A stretch of DNA of 64,000 nucleotides from the NCBI GenBank assembly GCA_021292165.1, contig CM037877.1, forward strand, positions 207,866,715-207,930,714, read 5' to 3'. This DNA is from Shinisaurus crocodilurus (taxonomy: Eukaryota > Chordata > Lepidosauria > Squamata > Shinisauridae). Positions 1 through 9,830 of this stretch are shown here, piece after piece. A model generated the notes under the pieces. It saw nothing but the letters and a program-made list of their open reading frames with translations. It was not told where the DNA came from and did not search any database. The first letter of the stretch is position 1, and every line of letters begins with the position of its first letter. The position numbers were made by a program, and so were the translations under genes.

Positions 1-420
1 ACTTTTTTAAAATAAAAAACGAACGGAAACATAGCTCTCACCCATCCTTAGCCACATCAGGGAAGCCTCTCTCTCCAGAGAGAGGGAGGTCTGAAATATC
101 TGACAGCCCCTCAGCCTAGGGAGCATAACACTGTTTCCTAATTCTTGTTGCATTTTTTTTACCATTTTCTAAGTAAGCCCCAAACACATACAACCAACTC
201 TAGACAGCCCAGGAAATGTGACTCAGTGGTCACGATTACATGATATTTACACAGAAGAAGACTATGTCTGTCCTGTCGTTTACTGGGGAAAACAACAGAG
301 CTGGTAGTTTAAAAGATAGGAGTTTTGATTGGATAGCTAGATAATAAAGTAAAATAAAGGGGGAGTACCTTTTAGTCCTGCATTCCAAAGGAGCACAACC
401 AGATCCTTCAAAATGTATCT
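1..420. other. Unassigned non-coding DNA
   Basis: I see no exon, RNA gene or repeat family that I can name here. The stretch is moderately AT-rich with short homopolymers and ends at the target duplication of the next hAT element. Confidence 0.5.
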
Positions 421-428
421 GTCCTGTT

Positions 429-592
429 CAGGGCCGGTGCTACCATTAGGCCAACTAGGCAGCCGCCTAGGGCGCAGGGCTAAAGAGGGCGCCAGAAACA
501 CCTTGAAAAAAAACACAGTGCTCTCAAGTGGAAAGGGGGGCGCTAAATATCTGATCTTGCCTAGGGCACCAAACTGCCTTGCACCGGTCCTG
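429..592 (+). mobile_element. hAT-A MITE, short form, with 8-bp target duplication
   Basis: A 164-bp non-autonomous DNA transposon. It begins CAGGGCCGGTGC and ends GCACCGGTCCTG, so the termini are inverted repeats. The flanks GTCCTGTT (421-428) and GTCCTGGT (593-600) match at 7 of 8 bases, the length expected of a hAT transposase. The interior carries the family hallmarks GCCGCCTAGGGCGC and GCGCTAAATATCTGAT. It has no coding capacity. Three related copies lie at 23776, 40391 and 50206; the 40391 copy has a much longer GC-rich interior, so this is probably an internal-deletion derivative. Confidence 0.88.
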
Positions 593-1018
593 GTCCTGGT
601 CCTATTCTTGTCCACTGCTTTTTCATTCTCTGCTAATCCAGCCCTTGCTAATGTCCAGGCTTGCAGTCCATGCACTTGTGCATCCTTCTGCCTTTGAACA
701 TGCTTTCCCCTGGCCTCACTTGTATTAAATTTTCTATAATTTTCCAGTATATAATCAATACAGACCTGATCACATGGAAGCAGATTCACAAAGGGAAAGG
801 TCACCTTTCCCCTCATATCATGAATATTCTCCATCCAAATTATTTAATACTGACTGGCATCTTTCCCGTTCGTTATAAATCAATTGCAAAATCATTGATC
901 AGGGTTGGGGGTTTTTTAAGGGATAATATGTAAAAATGTCCTCCGAATGATGATTGTTCATCACCTAGCCAGATTATTGAGCACACAACTGAGGAAACAA
1001 TTATTATTTACATTTATT
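593..1018. other. Unassigned non-coding DNA
   Basis: Only a short 'GGTCCT' triplication next to the hAT-A end stands out (585-604). A 90-residue open frame crossing the region has no recognisable domain. Confidence 0.45.
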
Positions 1019-1824
1019 TATCACCCATCTGGCCGGCAAACCGGCCACCCTGGGCGATGTACACAAGATAAAAACAGGATAAAATACATTTAAAACAGTA
1101 TAAAATTTTAAAATCTTAGCCCACCCCATATTCCCGCCTGAACAGCCAAGTTTTTAGTGAGCGGCGGAAGCTCAGCAGAGAGGGGCATGGCGGAGGTCAC
1201 TCGGGAGAGAGTTCCACAGTACGGGGGCTGCCACAGAAAAGGCCCTCTTCCTAGTCCCCACCAGTCTAGCTGCTCTGGCTGAAGGGACAAGGAGAAGGCC
1301 GTCTGTGGCAGATCTTGTTGAGCGGCCTACTTGGTGTTGCTGGAGATGCTCCTTGAGATAGACTGGACCGGAGCCGTTAACAGGGTTTTAAAGGTCAAAA
1401 CCAACACCTTGAATTCGGCTCGGCAAGCAACTGGTAGCCAGTGCAGCTCCTTGAGCACTGGAGTGATGTGATCCCGCCAGCGGCTGCCTTTAACCAGGCG
1501 AGCTGCCACGTTCTGTACCAGCTGTAGCTTCCGAACCATCTTCAAGGGTAACCCCACGTAGAGCGCATTACAGTAGTCTAGGTGAGAGAAGACCAAGGCA
1601 CGAACCACTGATGGGAGCAGGTGATTAGGAAGGTAGGGGCGCAGCTGCTGTATCAGATGGAGTTGATACAGCGCCGCCCGGCTCACAGCTGACACCTGAG
1701 CCTCCATGGACAGCTGGGAGTCTAGAATGACCCCAAAGCTGCGGACCTTGTCCTTCAGGGGTAGATGTACCCCATTCAGCACCAGGTCAACATCCCCTAA
1801 CCTAACAACTATTAGACATAGCAA
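1019..1824 (-). mobile_element. L2-clade LINE, 5'-truncated 3' end
   Basis: The reverse strand carries the C-terminal reverse transcriptase region of an L2 LINE followed by a short 3' UTR. The UTR includes the 'CACCCTGGGCGATGTACA...AAAACAGG' type of L2 end near 1040-1100, and the flank is (ATTT)-rich. The element is strongly 5'-truncated, as is usual for target-primed reverse transcription. The left limit is placed where LINE-like text ends; the right limit near 1803-1824 is approximate. Confidence 0.85.
1108..1803 (-). pseudogene. L2 reverse transcriptase C-terminal remnant
   Basis: Translation of the reverse strand gives the family pattern in order: 'LDSQLSMEAQV', 'LIQQLRPYLP', 'VVRALVFSHLDYCNALYVGL', 'VQNVAARLV', 'HITPVLKELHWLPV' and 'EFKVLVLTFK'. 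After a frame change near 1380 it continues with 'SGPVYLKEHL', 'RKRAFSVAAPVLWNSLP' and, after another change near 1150, 'SLKTWLFRREYG'. This segment is downstream of the catalytic YADD block, which is absent. At least two frameshifts make it non-functional. Identification is by family motifs only. Confidence 0.85.
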
Positions 1825-2868
1825 GTAATCAGTTCATATTTGTCATCTGCTGAACATGTACTGGTGGTTATTTTGTATATGTTTTGATGAATAATTGAGT
1901 GTAGTTGATTAATTAATTCACACATCAGAGGAGCTTGGAGGAGCCTAAGTCATTACCTGATGCAGTAGCCATATCAGCAGCAAAGCCACAGCAAGGGAAG
2001 GGGAGAATTGTTTGTTCAGATCTGCATGAGTGTCATTTTGCTGGCAGACAATAGTTGCATAAAAACACATTACAAGGCTGCATGAACATCTCTTTACGCA
2101 ACATGATGTGATGACTGATGAGCTGGCCTGTTTATTTTCCTGAGTTTAAATAAGGATCCTCACTAAGCTGGATGTTCGAAGAGGTTCTCCAAGTGCTTCC
2201 AGTTGACAAAGCTTTTGTTTCAGTACACACAAACTTGTTATTGTGTTTGTGGAAGCCTAGCCTCCCTGTCTTGTTAGTGGGCAGCGCACAATGATCCTTT
2301 TAATAAATATTCCTGTATCTATTCTAGGGCTCTGTTAGCCATTAGGGTAAGTACTTCTACAGAATAGGGCCCCAGGCAAACCAGGCCCGGGTCCCTTCAA
2401 TGGTCTAATTAGAATTTCTTAGTGTAGAATGTTGTTCTGCCTTGCTCCATGTCTTGAATTTTAAAAATTCTAAAGGTCATATAATATATTGGCTGCTCTT
2501 TTATCAAAAACAGGAGATAGGGGGTCATTTTACTATCTGTAGACAAATGTAAAATAATTTTTCAGGCTCCTCTCTTTTCCTGAGTTCAGGGAAGCCTTAA
2601 CAGTGTGCATTTCCGTTGGAGGAATAACCACTGGACATTTACCATGGCTTTATAAATAGTCTATTCACTTATACAGGTTGACCAAGCACTGGAGATGCAC
2701 AAAGGGAAGCGAGCACACAGGCAGGCTGTGCTAGTTCCAAAGCAATGTCAGCAGCCTGGAATTAAAATTACCCTCCTTCTTTTCAGAAATCTATTAGTAT
2801 TGCTGCCAAACCAGGCAACAATTGTTTCAGCCCACCCTGGCATATCATTACAGATACATATAGCAGCC
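1825..2868. other. Unassigned non-coding DNA
   Basis: No open frame of 60 codons or more and no repeat I can name. The composition is ordinary AT-rich intergenic or intronic DNA. Confidence 0.5.
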
Positions 2869-2943
2869 TAGTGTGGTCAGGTGTCCTACTTTACAGAAGA
2901 TAGTCCTCTATTTGAAGGGCTTTCAGAGGACAATTCTCTGTTT

Positions 2944-3205
2944 CAGGGGTGGGCTAATGGGCTGCATGCACCCTCCCGCCACACTGCCAAATGTAGCAGC
3001 AACCCGCTGTGCGCACACACATTTCACCACCACCACCACCACCACCAAAAAAATGGTGTTAGCACTCTGGAGAACTAAAAAGGTCCAATTTAGCTTGTCC
3101 TGAAGCTAGATTTGACCTTTTCACCATACCCGATGGAGTGTAGCCCATGGAAGGCTTCCAGGGGGGCAAAAATGGCCACTGCCCCCCTGAACTTTCCCAC
3201 CTCTG
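2944..3205 (+). mobile_element. hAT MITE of the 'CAGGGGTGGG' group, nested
   Basis: A 262-bp insertion beginning CAGGGGTGGGC and ending CCCACCTCTG. A perfect 8-bp target duplication CTCTGTTT lies at 2936-2943 and 3206-3213. The interior holds a (CAC)n run (3023-3047) and a short inverted stretch 'GGTCCAATTTAGCTTG...CAAGCTAGATTTGACC' type. Removing it restores the 'GTGGCC' host repeat. No transposase is encoded. Confidence 0.85.
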
Positions 3206-3335
3206 CTCTGTTTGAAGGGCTGTCTAGTCCATGTCCGGTTTCAAGATACGGAACTATACAAAAGGAGAGCAGAGGCCTTGAAGTTGCCTGTTCACACTGA
3301 GCACCTGAGCAGGCACATAGGTGAGCTGGCCATAG

Positions 3336-3666
3336 AGCTTTTCTACACTAGGCATTTATTATGCACTCATTATTCCTTACTCACGGTTGTTTACGGGTGA
3401 CCCTCAAGTTTCACTTCTGTATCTAAAGAGCACTTTTGGTGAGTTTTTTTTAGAGCAGGGAAAATGCAGTATTTATGGCAAAAGCGAAAGAAAATGCATT
3501 TTCAGTTATGTATTTGCCCTATTCCAGTATACCACAGTACCACCTAGAGGTTATGTAGCAGCAGAAAAGCAGGAAAGGAAATGCTCCTTGTGTAGTGCTC
3601 GACTCTCAATTCTGCAACGAAACTGAAAGTAGATGCAGTAGATTAACAGCCTCATGTGGAAAAGCC
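3336..3666. mobile_element. MITE with 'GCTTTTCTACAC' ends, nested
   Basis: About 331 bp bounded by AGCTTTTCTACAC on the left and the complementary GTGGAAAAGCC on the right, with CATAG repeated at 3331-3335 and 3667-3671. Deleting it joins 'CTGGCCATAG' to 'TACTTCCCCACTAT', matching the uninterrupted copy at 46848. The superfamily is not clear because the duplication could be 5 or 6 bp. Confidence 0.6.
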
Positions 3667-3836
3667 CATAGTACTTCCCCACTATCGTGAGATAGAATGT
3701 ATTTCCATTTAAAGTATAGTAATTGAACTAGCACACACACATGTTATACAAATCTTTGTCCTGTTTGGTCCTCTTTTTTGGTGATGCATTTCCTCTCTTT
3801 TTGGGAGGAGGGGGGATGTGCAAGCAGCCAGTCTAG

Positions 3837-4544
3837 TCCCGCCAGTTATTCATAGTCCCCCATCAACAACCAGGATATTCTAAATTTTAGGGGGAGCACC
3901 ATTTCAGCACTTTGCAGAATAGAACAGCTGCATGGCTTGAAACAATAGCGATTGTCTGGCCAGCAGAAACAGCAACACATTCACTGTGCTCTCCTTCATG
4001 TGTGGCAATACCATCAGACAGTACAATGGCTTATAGATGGCAAATTATAAATTTAACGCAGGTCCCCCATTCCCTTAACCTATCCATTTTTCTAACTGTT
4101 TTATTAAGTACACTGCAGAATAAATTGAAAGATCTTCAGTATAAAGCAAATTAGACATTGGCATGTTGCATTCCTCTCTCACTCTTCACCATTCCCCCGT
4201 GGTTAGTCATCTGTTGTTTACAATCTATTTATCCTTCAAAATAAAAAAGTCATCATCTACAAATGACCGCAGCATATACAAGACATGAAACAATGATATT
4301 AGATGTGCTGACATTCTATCTATTACCTAGGCCAGCCCAAACAGTATGTCACTGTACAGCCATCAAAATTATTCTAAGCGCACCTTTTTACACTGTCGCT
4401 CCGATGCACCACACAAATCCATTTATTTCCATATCTTTTCATTGTGTCAGGTTTAAGGCAGACATGTAAGATATTTTTATCCGACAGTGGTTATGAGGTT
4501 CACTTCATAAATTAAAGACAAGGGCACATAAAGGCAGGGATTTC
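3837..4544. other. Unassigned non-coding DNA
   Basis: AT-rich sequence with two small open frames (80 and 68 codons) that show no domain or codon signal. No repeat recognised. Confidence 0.45.
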
Positions 4545-4672
4545 TTTGCTGCATGTGGCCCTCCAGATGTTGCTGGACTGCAACTTCCAACATCTCTCAC
4601 CACGGGCTATGCTGGCTGGGGCTGATGAGAGTTGAAGTCCAGGAACATGCACATTCCCTGCCCCTGTTTTAG
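4545..4672. mobile_element. Fold-back MITE, 'CCAGATGT...TGGACT' palindromic group
   Basis: The left half 'CCCTCCAGATGTTGCTGGAC', 'CAACTTCCAACAT' is complementary in order to the right half 'GATGAGAGTTGAAGTCCAG', with a 'GCTATGCTGGCTGGGG' centre. This group of near-palindromic MITEs recurs at 4850, 10472, 27310, 40176, 43296 and 50690. Limits are approximate. Confidence 0.6.
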
Positions 4673-4849
4673 AACCTCTGGGTGGAGACTTTAGGGTTCT
4701 TCTGTGCAGCACATTGCATTCTGTTGAACGCAAATATTTAGTAGAGGTATTGATGATGTTATGTTAGAGGGAAGAGTAAATGAATGAGGTTTTGAGACCG
4801 TACTTTAGCTTCTGCCTGTAACGGGAAACTGCGGAGTCATGACCCTAAG

Positions 4850-4970
4850 GCAGCCTTCCCAAACCTGTTGCTCCTCAGATGTGTTGGATATGCTGGCTTG
4901 GGATGGTGGGACTTGTAGCCTAACATATGTCAGGATACCAGGCTGGGGAAGGCTGCCTTACGGGGAAGGA
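4850..4970. mobile_element. Fold-back MITE, 'CAGCCTTCC' palindromic group
   Basis: Begins CAGCCTTCCCAAACCTG and ends CAGGCTGGGGAAGGCTG, an inverted pair, with an inner 'GATGTGTTGGA' / 'GGGACTTGTAG' core. The flanks CCCTAAGG and CCTTACGG match at 6 of 8 bases, compatible with an old hAT target duplication. Confidence 0.65.
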
Positions 4971-5171
4971 AGTACTACAGCACACTCCCTACCACACCCT
5001 CTCCACAAGAATAGCCCTTAGTCGAAAGCAGAAGTGGGTTCCTTCCCCATCAGCTGTGATAAATGTTTCCAGCATGCCTCAGTTTTGCAACACCAAACCT
5101 TAATTAGTCCACTCCCCTTGCAATGGTTTCTCCTTTTGCAGCAGCAGAAACAGCATCTCCTGATTATATAC

Positions 5172-5346
5172 AGGCCTGTGGCTTACGCTGGCTCAGCTTG
5201 TCTGAGTGTGGAAAGCTAAGCAGGGTCAGACCTGGTTATGACTTGGATGGGAGACCCCTCCTCTAGTTTCCTGCATTGAGCAGGGGGTTGGACTCGATGG
5301 CCTTGTAGGCTCCTTCCAACTCTATGATCTATGAAATCTATGATCT
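5172..5346 (+). mobile_element. 5S rRNA-headed SINE with CR1-like tail, copy 1
   Basis: The 5' part resembles the first ~90 nt of vertebrate 5S rRNA: 'GGAAAGCTAAGCAGGGTCAG' covers box A, and 'CCTGGTTATGACTTGGATGG', then 'GAGACC', covers the intermediate element and box C. These form the internal RNA polymerase III promoter. The 3' part, 'CAGGGGGTTGGACTCGATGG' to 'TCCTTCCAACTCTATGATCT', matches CR1 LINE 3' ends and finishes in ATGAAATCTATGATCT repeats. This implies mobilisation by CR1 reverse transcriptase. Other copies start at 6659, 39826, 41191 and 54226. Confidence 0.88.
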
Positions 5347-5567
5347 CTTCTTCGGCAGGATGATGCCAGCTGAACACCTTGTCATTGTTAAGCTTTGCAT
5401 GTCAGCATGGTGTTCCCCTTCTCTCAGCAATACTTTTTGGGTAGTAGAACTCATGAGAATGTAGGGATGGCCTCTCCACAAGTGGGCCCTGCACTCGATG
5501 AAAACAAAAAGCCCGACAACTCTTAACAGAAGGATTTGGAAGGGGCAGCACTCATTTCTCTGCTACA

Positions 5568-6254
5568 ATGGCCATGTGACCTACTTTAAAGAGGGTATTC
5601 CCCTATCTGAAGGTATCTTCTATTTCAAGGGTGGGCAATTTATGGAGTTTCAGGGGTGAACCCGCCCCCAAATCCGGGGGGGGGCTTCACCCTTACCCCT
5701 GCCACTGCACCACCAAAATTGCTGCCAAAATTCAGCAGCACAGCAGCAAAAAAAGAGGGGGGGCTAATTTTTCTTTTAAACTGGCCCCTTTTAGCTGACC
5801 CATCACCACATCTTTGCAGCAATCAAACAAAGAAAAAGTAGCTTTTTTTTGCTACTGCACTGCCAGATTTTGGTGGCAAATTTGGTGGAAGCAGTAGGGA
5901 GGGGTGCAAAAAAGGCCCAGGTGGGCGTGGGCTGCATGTTGCACACACCTGCTCTATTTGAAGGGCTGTCCAGTCCAAGTCTGGTTAAAAGATCAAAAGG
6001 CGTAAGAATGGAGAGCAAGAGCCTTGAAGCTGACGATCAACAGTCAGCACCAGGTCAGCAGGCTGAGCAGGCACACAGGTCGCAGTTTTCCCCGCTAGTC
6101 CGAGATGTATTGTATTTCTGTTTGGATTATATCAATTCTTTCTAAACTTGCATCTATGCAGATGAATCAGCAAATGCATTTTATATGCAGGTGCGTTGTC
6201 CACTTTTTTGGTGCTGCTTTTCGTCTTTTTGGTGATGCATAACTGACCAGCCTA
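5568..6254 (+). mobile_element. 'GTGGCC' host repeat, copy B, with nested hAT
   Basis: Starts near 'TGGCCATGTGACCTACTTTA' and shares with copies A and C the blocks 'TATTTGAAGGGCTGTCC', 'GGAGAGCAAGAG', 'GCTGAGCAGGCACACAGG', 'GTATTGTATTTCTGTTT' and 'TTTTTGGTGATGCAT'. A hAT MITE sits at 5636-5951. The right edge is placed at the degraded terminal 'GACCAGCCTAG'. Confidence 0.6.
5636..5951. mobile_element. hAT MITE nested at the same host site as copy A
   Basis: 316 bp beginning CAAGGGTGGGC and ending GCACACCTG, flanked by TTCTATTT (5628-5635) and CTCTATTT (5952-5959), 7 of 8 identical. The insertion point falls immediately before 'GAAGGGCTGTC' of the host repeat, exactly where 2944-3205 sits in copy A. 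The interior is C- and G-run-rich and has little obvious similarity to the copy A insert. Confidence 0.78.
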
Positions 6255-6560
6255 GGGCCTTCTCTGTTGCTGCCCCCTGGCTGTGGCCCTGCCCTAAGAG
6301 ATCTGTCTGACCACTTTAACTTTTTGTTTTTTGGTTTTTTTTTACCACTTGCTTATTCCAACAGCTCTTTAATCTATTTGGTTAGTTTTATTTAGGTTGT
6401 CCCTGCCATCCTGTCTGCATTTCAGTCTTGTTTTAGTTGTGGGTTTGTTTGTTTAAGGTTGTTTAAAAATGTGCTTTGGATTGATATTGTTAGCCCTGCC
6501 TTGGGAGTCTAGTGGAGGAAAAGGTGGGATAAATATTTGTTTGTTTGTTTGGTTGGTTGG
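6255..6560 (+). mobile_element. LINE 3' tail (L2-like), 5'-truncated
   Basis: Pyrimidine- and T-rich sequence ends with 'GCCCTGCCTTGGGAGTCTAG', 'GTGGGATAAATATTTG' and (TTTG)n. This is the layout of L2/CR1-like 3' UTRs, in which 'GGTGGGATAAAT' precedes a simple-repeat tail. No coding part remains. Confidence 0.6.
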
Positions 6561-6658
6561 TTTTTAAAGCAAATGTCCAAATGATAATCTGTCAACATTG
6601 GTAGAACTGGCTGGGGAAGAGAGAGGTGGCGGGAGAGATCCAGCTATAAACCCTCCGA

Positions 6659-6823
6659 GCCTGTGGCTCATGCTGGCTCAGCCTGTCTGAGCGTGGAAAG
6701 CTAAGCAGGGTCAGGCCTGGTTATTACTTGGATGGGAGACCCCTCCTCTAGTTTCCTGCATTGAGTAGGGGGTTGGACTTGATAGCCTTGCAGGCTCCTT
6801 CCAACTCTATGATCTATGAAATC
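6659..6823 (+). mobile_element. 5S rRNA-headed SINE with CR1-like tail, copy 2
   Basis: Begins GCCTGTGGCTCATGCTGGCT, retains 'GGAAAGCTAAGCAGGGTCAG', 'GGCCTGGTTATTACTTGGAT' and 'GGGAGACC', then changes to the CR1-type tail 'GGGTTGGACTTGATAGCC' and 'TATGATCTATGAAATC'. The head lacks about 10 bases of the 5S stem region (the 'CGCCCGATCTC' part is remodelled). That change is shared by all five copies, so it was present in the source gene. Confidence 0.88.
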
Positions 6824-7026
6824 AGGCTGGCTCTTCAACCACTGAGGGGAAAGGTAGAGCGACCACTACTGTTCCCTCCCACTGAAGCCATTTGCCCATG
6901 TTGCCTTTGTCAGACCAGTAATGCAGGAGGGGGCTCGAAATCCTCACCATCCAGGGTGAGCACCAGTAATGGAATCCAAATGTGCGATCAACAGGAGGAC
7001 CTTTGCACAAAACCTCCCACAACTTT

Positions 7027-7027
7027 G

Positions 7028-7070
<43 letters not shown>
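7027..7070 (+). repeat. (TGA)n microsatellite
   Basis: About 14 uninterrupted TGA units followed by 'TATGATGGGC'. Its coding-like readings (serine run on the reverse strand) are artefacts. Confidence 0.95.
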
Positions 7071-7167
7071 ATGATGGGCAATGTCGAGTCTTGTGGTGCC
7101 TTAAAGACTAAAAAAATAATTAGTTTGTGGACTTGAGAAAGTAAGTGGAAAAGGTGGACTAGAGTCC

Positions 7168-7250
7168 ACTTCAGGGCCGCCCCTACCATTAGGTAGAGTG
7201 AGGTGGCTGCCTGAGGCAGCTGATTTTGGGTGCCATGAAAGGACAGCAAT
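7168..7250 (+). mobile_element. hAT-B MITE fragment
   Basis: Contains CAGGGCCGCCCCTACCATTA and 'GTGAGGTGGCTGCCTGAGGC', like the left end of 16058-16364 and the piece at 54444. The right terminus was not found. It lies directly after 'GACTAGAGTCCACTTC', an older unrelated repeat. Confidence 0.55.
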
Positions 7251-8373
7251 GTATCGTTATTATACCTTTACTGCCAGGGAAGAGGAGAATTGTTTGTGGG
7301 ATTTTCTGTCCCAGGTGCCAAAATAACTTGGCTGGCCTTGACTTGGGATCAGCATTTGCTGCTGCTCCTCAGTCTGCAAAGTGTCTTGGGCTGGTCCTGG
7401 TTGATTTTTGATGATAATTTCTGATCATCATCTTCTGATGAGGATGGACCTTTTTTTTTTTTTAGCAGTACCGGCTTGCTGTTTTAGCACTAAACCAAAT
7501 GACCAGGTGTGCAGGGAAATGCTGTATGGTTGTAACCTGACTGACTGGCTGCATTTTCACATGGGCAATTCAACCTACTTCATCAATTACAAATTCTTTG
7601 GGAATTTCTTTCCAAGGGTCCAAGTGGCTGCTCAGAATCACAAAGCCTTCAGTCGCAGAGCTGAGCCCCAGCCTCCTCTAATAGCCCCCACCCCTTTCTG
7701 CCTCACCTCCCAACCCCTTTCTTTCTCACCCTAGCAAGTCCTTAATGATGGAGAGAAGGGTCTATTCTTCACACCAAAATGGCTGGATGATGATATCTGC
7801 AGCCAATTTCTAGCTTCACGGAGCAGAACGATTGCTATTTAGCTCTGTAAAGAGCATTGGTAACCAAAGGTTACATTCAGATTATGCAGACAATTGCAGG
7901 CACTCGACTGCGTTCACTTTGAGAGAACTGCTGGCTTCATATATCTGAAAAGGAGGGTGCATGTCCTTGCCTGGAACACCCTTGTACAGCTCTGTGAACA
8001 GTATCTAGCCTCTATAAGTGCCGCTTTCATCCTCCACCTCAATCACAAACCCATCTTGCGGATGTGAAATTATGTATATGGGAATGAAACTCAGCCTTCA
8101 TTACACTTTCATGCCAGAAATAGCACACCACAACTGCAAACATGCAGCACTGCAAATGACTATTTGGTCCTTAGTTTATGCACAGTCTAATCTGTTCAGG
8201 TGCCCATTATTAAGCGGTTGACATTTATCATTTAATTAACTTGCCTTCTTTGGCAGGGCTTGCATGCAGGTGATAACAAAGCTGAATCCATATGATCCAT
8301 TTCCCACCACTGAGCTGTGTAGGAGCTGCAGTTACCATGCAATAAAAACATTTATGCAAAAGAGCCTTTACAC
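7251..8373. other. Unassigned non-coding DNA
   Basis: A T11 tract is at 7451-7461. The 108-codon frame at 7408-7734 has no recognisable domain and no splice or codon support. Bases 8366-8373 are the target duplication of the following hAT. Confidence 0.45.
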
Positions 8374-8900
8374 CAGGGGTGGGGAACGTGCAGCCCATGG
8401 GCCACATATGTGGCCCCCTGGTCACCGCCGCCACTGCAATGCCTCCGAAAATTGCTGCTGCCATGCTGCAGCGATTCTGCTGGGAAACAAGGAGCACGGG
8501 AAGCACGCATCTTGTTTCCCAACAGAACTGAGCTTCCCACAGCCTGCGAAACAGCTATTTGGTGGGCTGTCAGGAGCACAGTACTGCCAGTGAAATGAGG
8601 TGCATGCTCCCCAGGCAGCCTGTTTTCCCAGCAGAATCACTGCTTCTGCAGAGAAACAGGGCATGTGATCCTTGCATAACCTGTTTCTCTGCAGAATGGG
8701 GCTCACCATAGCCTACCACACAGCTGTTGGGTAGGCTGTGGGGAGCCCAATTCTGCTGGGAAGGAAGGCGTGCACTCCCCATGCACCTTGTTTCTCAGCA
8801 GAATCACTGAGAATTCCCATGGCAGTAGGGTGTGGCCCCTGGAGGGTTCCAGGGGGTGGGCAATGCAGCCCTCCCAACCCTCCAAAGTTGCCCACCCGTG
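8374..8900 (+). mobile_element. hAT element, 527 bp, 'CAGGGGTGGG' group
   Basis: Begins CAGGGGTGGGGAACG and ends TTGCCCACCCGTG. Flanks CTTTACAC (8366-8373) and CCTTACAC (8901-8908) match at 7 of 8. The interior contains repeated and inverted blocks such as 'CAGCAGAATCACTG', 'GGGAAACAAG', 'CTTGTTTCCC', 'CTGTTTTCCCAGCAGAATCA' and 'GCCTACCACACAGCTGTTGG / GGTAGGCTGTGGGGAG'. These look like partial internal duplications. No transposase remains; several 60-110-codon frames on both strands are chance frames. Confidence 0.8.
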
Positions 8901-8948
8901 CCTTACACACGCGCACCCTAGGAAAGCATAAGTCAAATCCACACATAA

Positions 8949-9073
8949 GGTTGGGTCCAAACTTGATCATACTTAAGAGCAGACCCATTGAAATCAATGT
9001 TAGTCATGATTAACTTAAGTCCCAATGATTTCAATGGGCCTATTCGAAGTATGACCAAGTCTAGATCCAACCC
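8949..9073. mobile_element. Fold-back MITE with 'GGTTGGGTC' ends
   Basis: The left arm 'GGTTGGGTCCAAACTTGATC...CATTGAAATCAATG' and the right arm 'CATTGATTT-like AATGATTTCAATGG...AGATCCAACCC' are complementary around 'AGTCATGATTAACTT'. No clear target duplication was found, so the superfamily is unassigned. Confidence 0.7.
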
Positions 9074-9737
9074 AGCATACAATATCACCTATTGCCACAT
9101 TCTTCACCCACACGAGGGAAACACAATTCTGCCTATATATAACCCACTGACACCATTATGGGTGCTTCCAGATGGAGGCCTCCGAATGCTACCAATTAGA
9201 AGACACTGTGCAGCTATTCCATCTTTTTCTGCAGTAAGAGAAAAGACGGAAGGTGCTCTGGGAAAACACACAGGAGGGTTACGAGAGGAAGACAACATCG
9301 TCTGGACCCACTGCAACATTCTGTGAATGAGGCAGGCCAACGGCACCATAAAAGCCTCACCTGGAAGCATACGATGTTCCCTTTTGTGCACCAACTACCC
9401 CACCTGGGGTATTCACTACATTTATATTCCACCTTTCTTCTAGCACAATGCAGGTACAAAAGGTTTGACGGCCCTACCTCAAGAATGCAAGTAGTTTGAT
9501 TTAGAAACCAGCAAGGTTGACAGATTGCCATCCATGGAGGCTGCTGCACGGACCAGAAGTGCTGAAGAAACAGTGAAGCAGGAGACAATCCTTCCCAGCC
9601 CGTTTCTCTGCCTCCCCCCACCCCCATCCCAGCTGCTGTGGGGCAAAACTAGTGCTTGTTACAATAGGACAAAAAGATCCAGGGAGGAGAAGCCACACCT
9701 CCATCGTCTCCTGCTTCTTTGGTACTTTTGAATGTTA
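9074..9737. other. Unassigned non-coding DNA
   Basis: Nothing recognised. The overlapping 112- and 137-codon frames on opposite strands between 8988 and 9627 have no domain and are probably chance. Confidence 0.4.
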
Positions 9738-9830
9738 GGAATACAGGAAGCTGCCTTGGAACAGGGTCAGGTCATGTGTCTATTGTGCCCGGTATTGTAT
9801 ATTTTAGGCTTCAGGCTCTCCCATGAGACG
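9738..9830 (-). mobile_element. tRNA-SINE family B, 3' part
   Basis: The sequence 'CAGGAAGCTGCCTTGGAACA', 'GGTCAGGTCA', 'CCGGTATTGT' is the reverse complement of the SINE-B 3' half seen intact at 43522-43717. The 5' (tRNA) part is found 800 bp away at 10640-10715 in the same orientation, so GC-rich DNA separates the two halves. Confidence 0.65.

Larger units (their letters stand above)
2869..3836 (+). mobile_element. 'GTGGCC' host repeat, copy A, with two nested MITEs
   Basis: This copy aligns by eye with 5568-6254 and 46848-47222. Shared blocks are 'GTCCTACTTT', 'TCCTCTATTTGAAGG', 'GAAGGGCTGTC', 'GAGAGCAG', 'TGAGCAGGCAC' and 'TTTTTGGTGATGCAT'. The best copy (46848) has inverted ends TAGGGTGGCC / GGCCACCCTA, so the family is probably a DNA transposon. 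This copy is split by a hAT MITE (2944-3205) and another MITE (3336-3666). The right end is inferred from a degraded 'AGCCAGTCTAG' and is approximate. No coding capacity is seen. Confidence 0.6.

Noticed and set aside
5200..5260. Functional 5S rRNA gene
   Set aside because: The 3' third of 5S rRNA is missing, the 5' stem is remodelled, and the sequence passes into a CR1-like tail; the same chimera recurs four more times.
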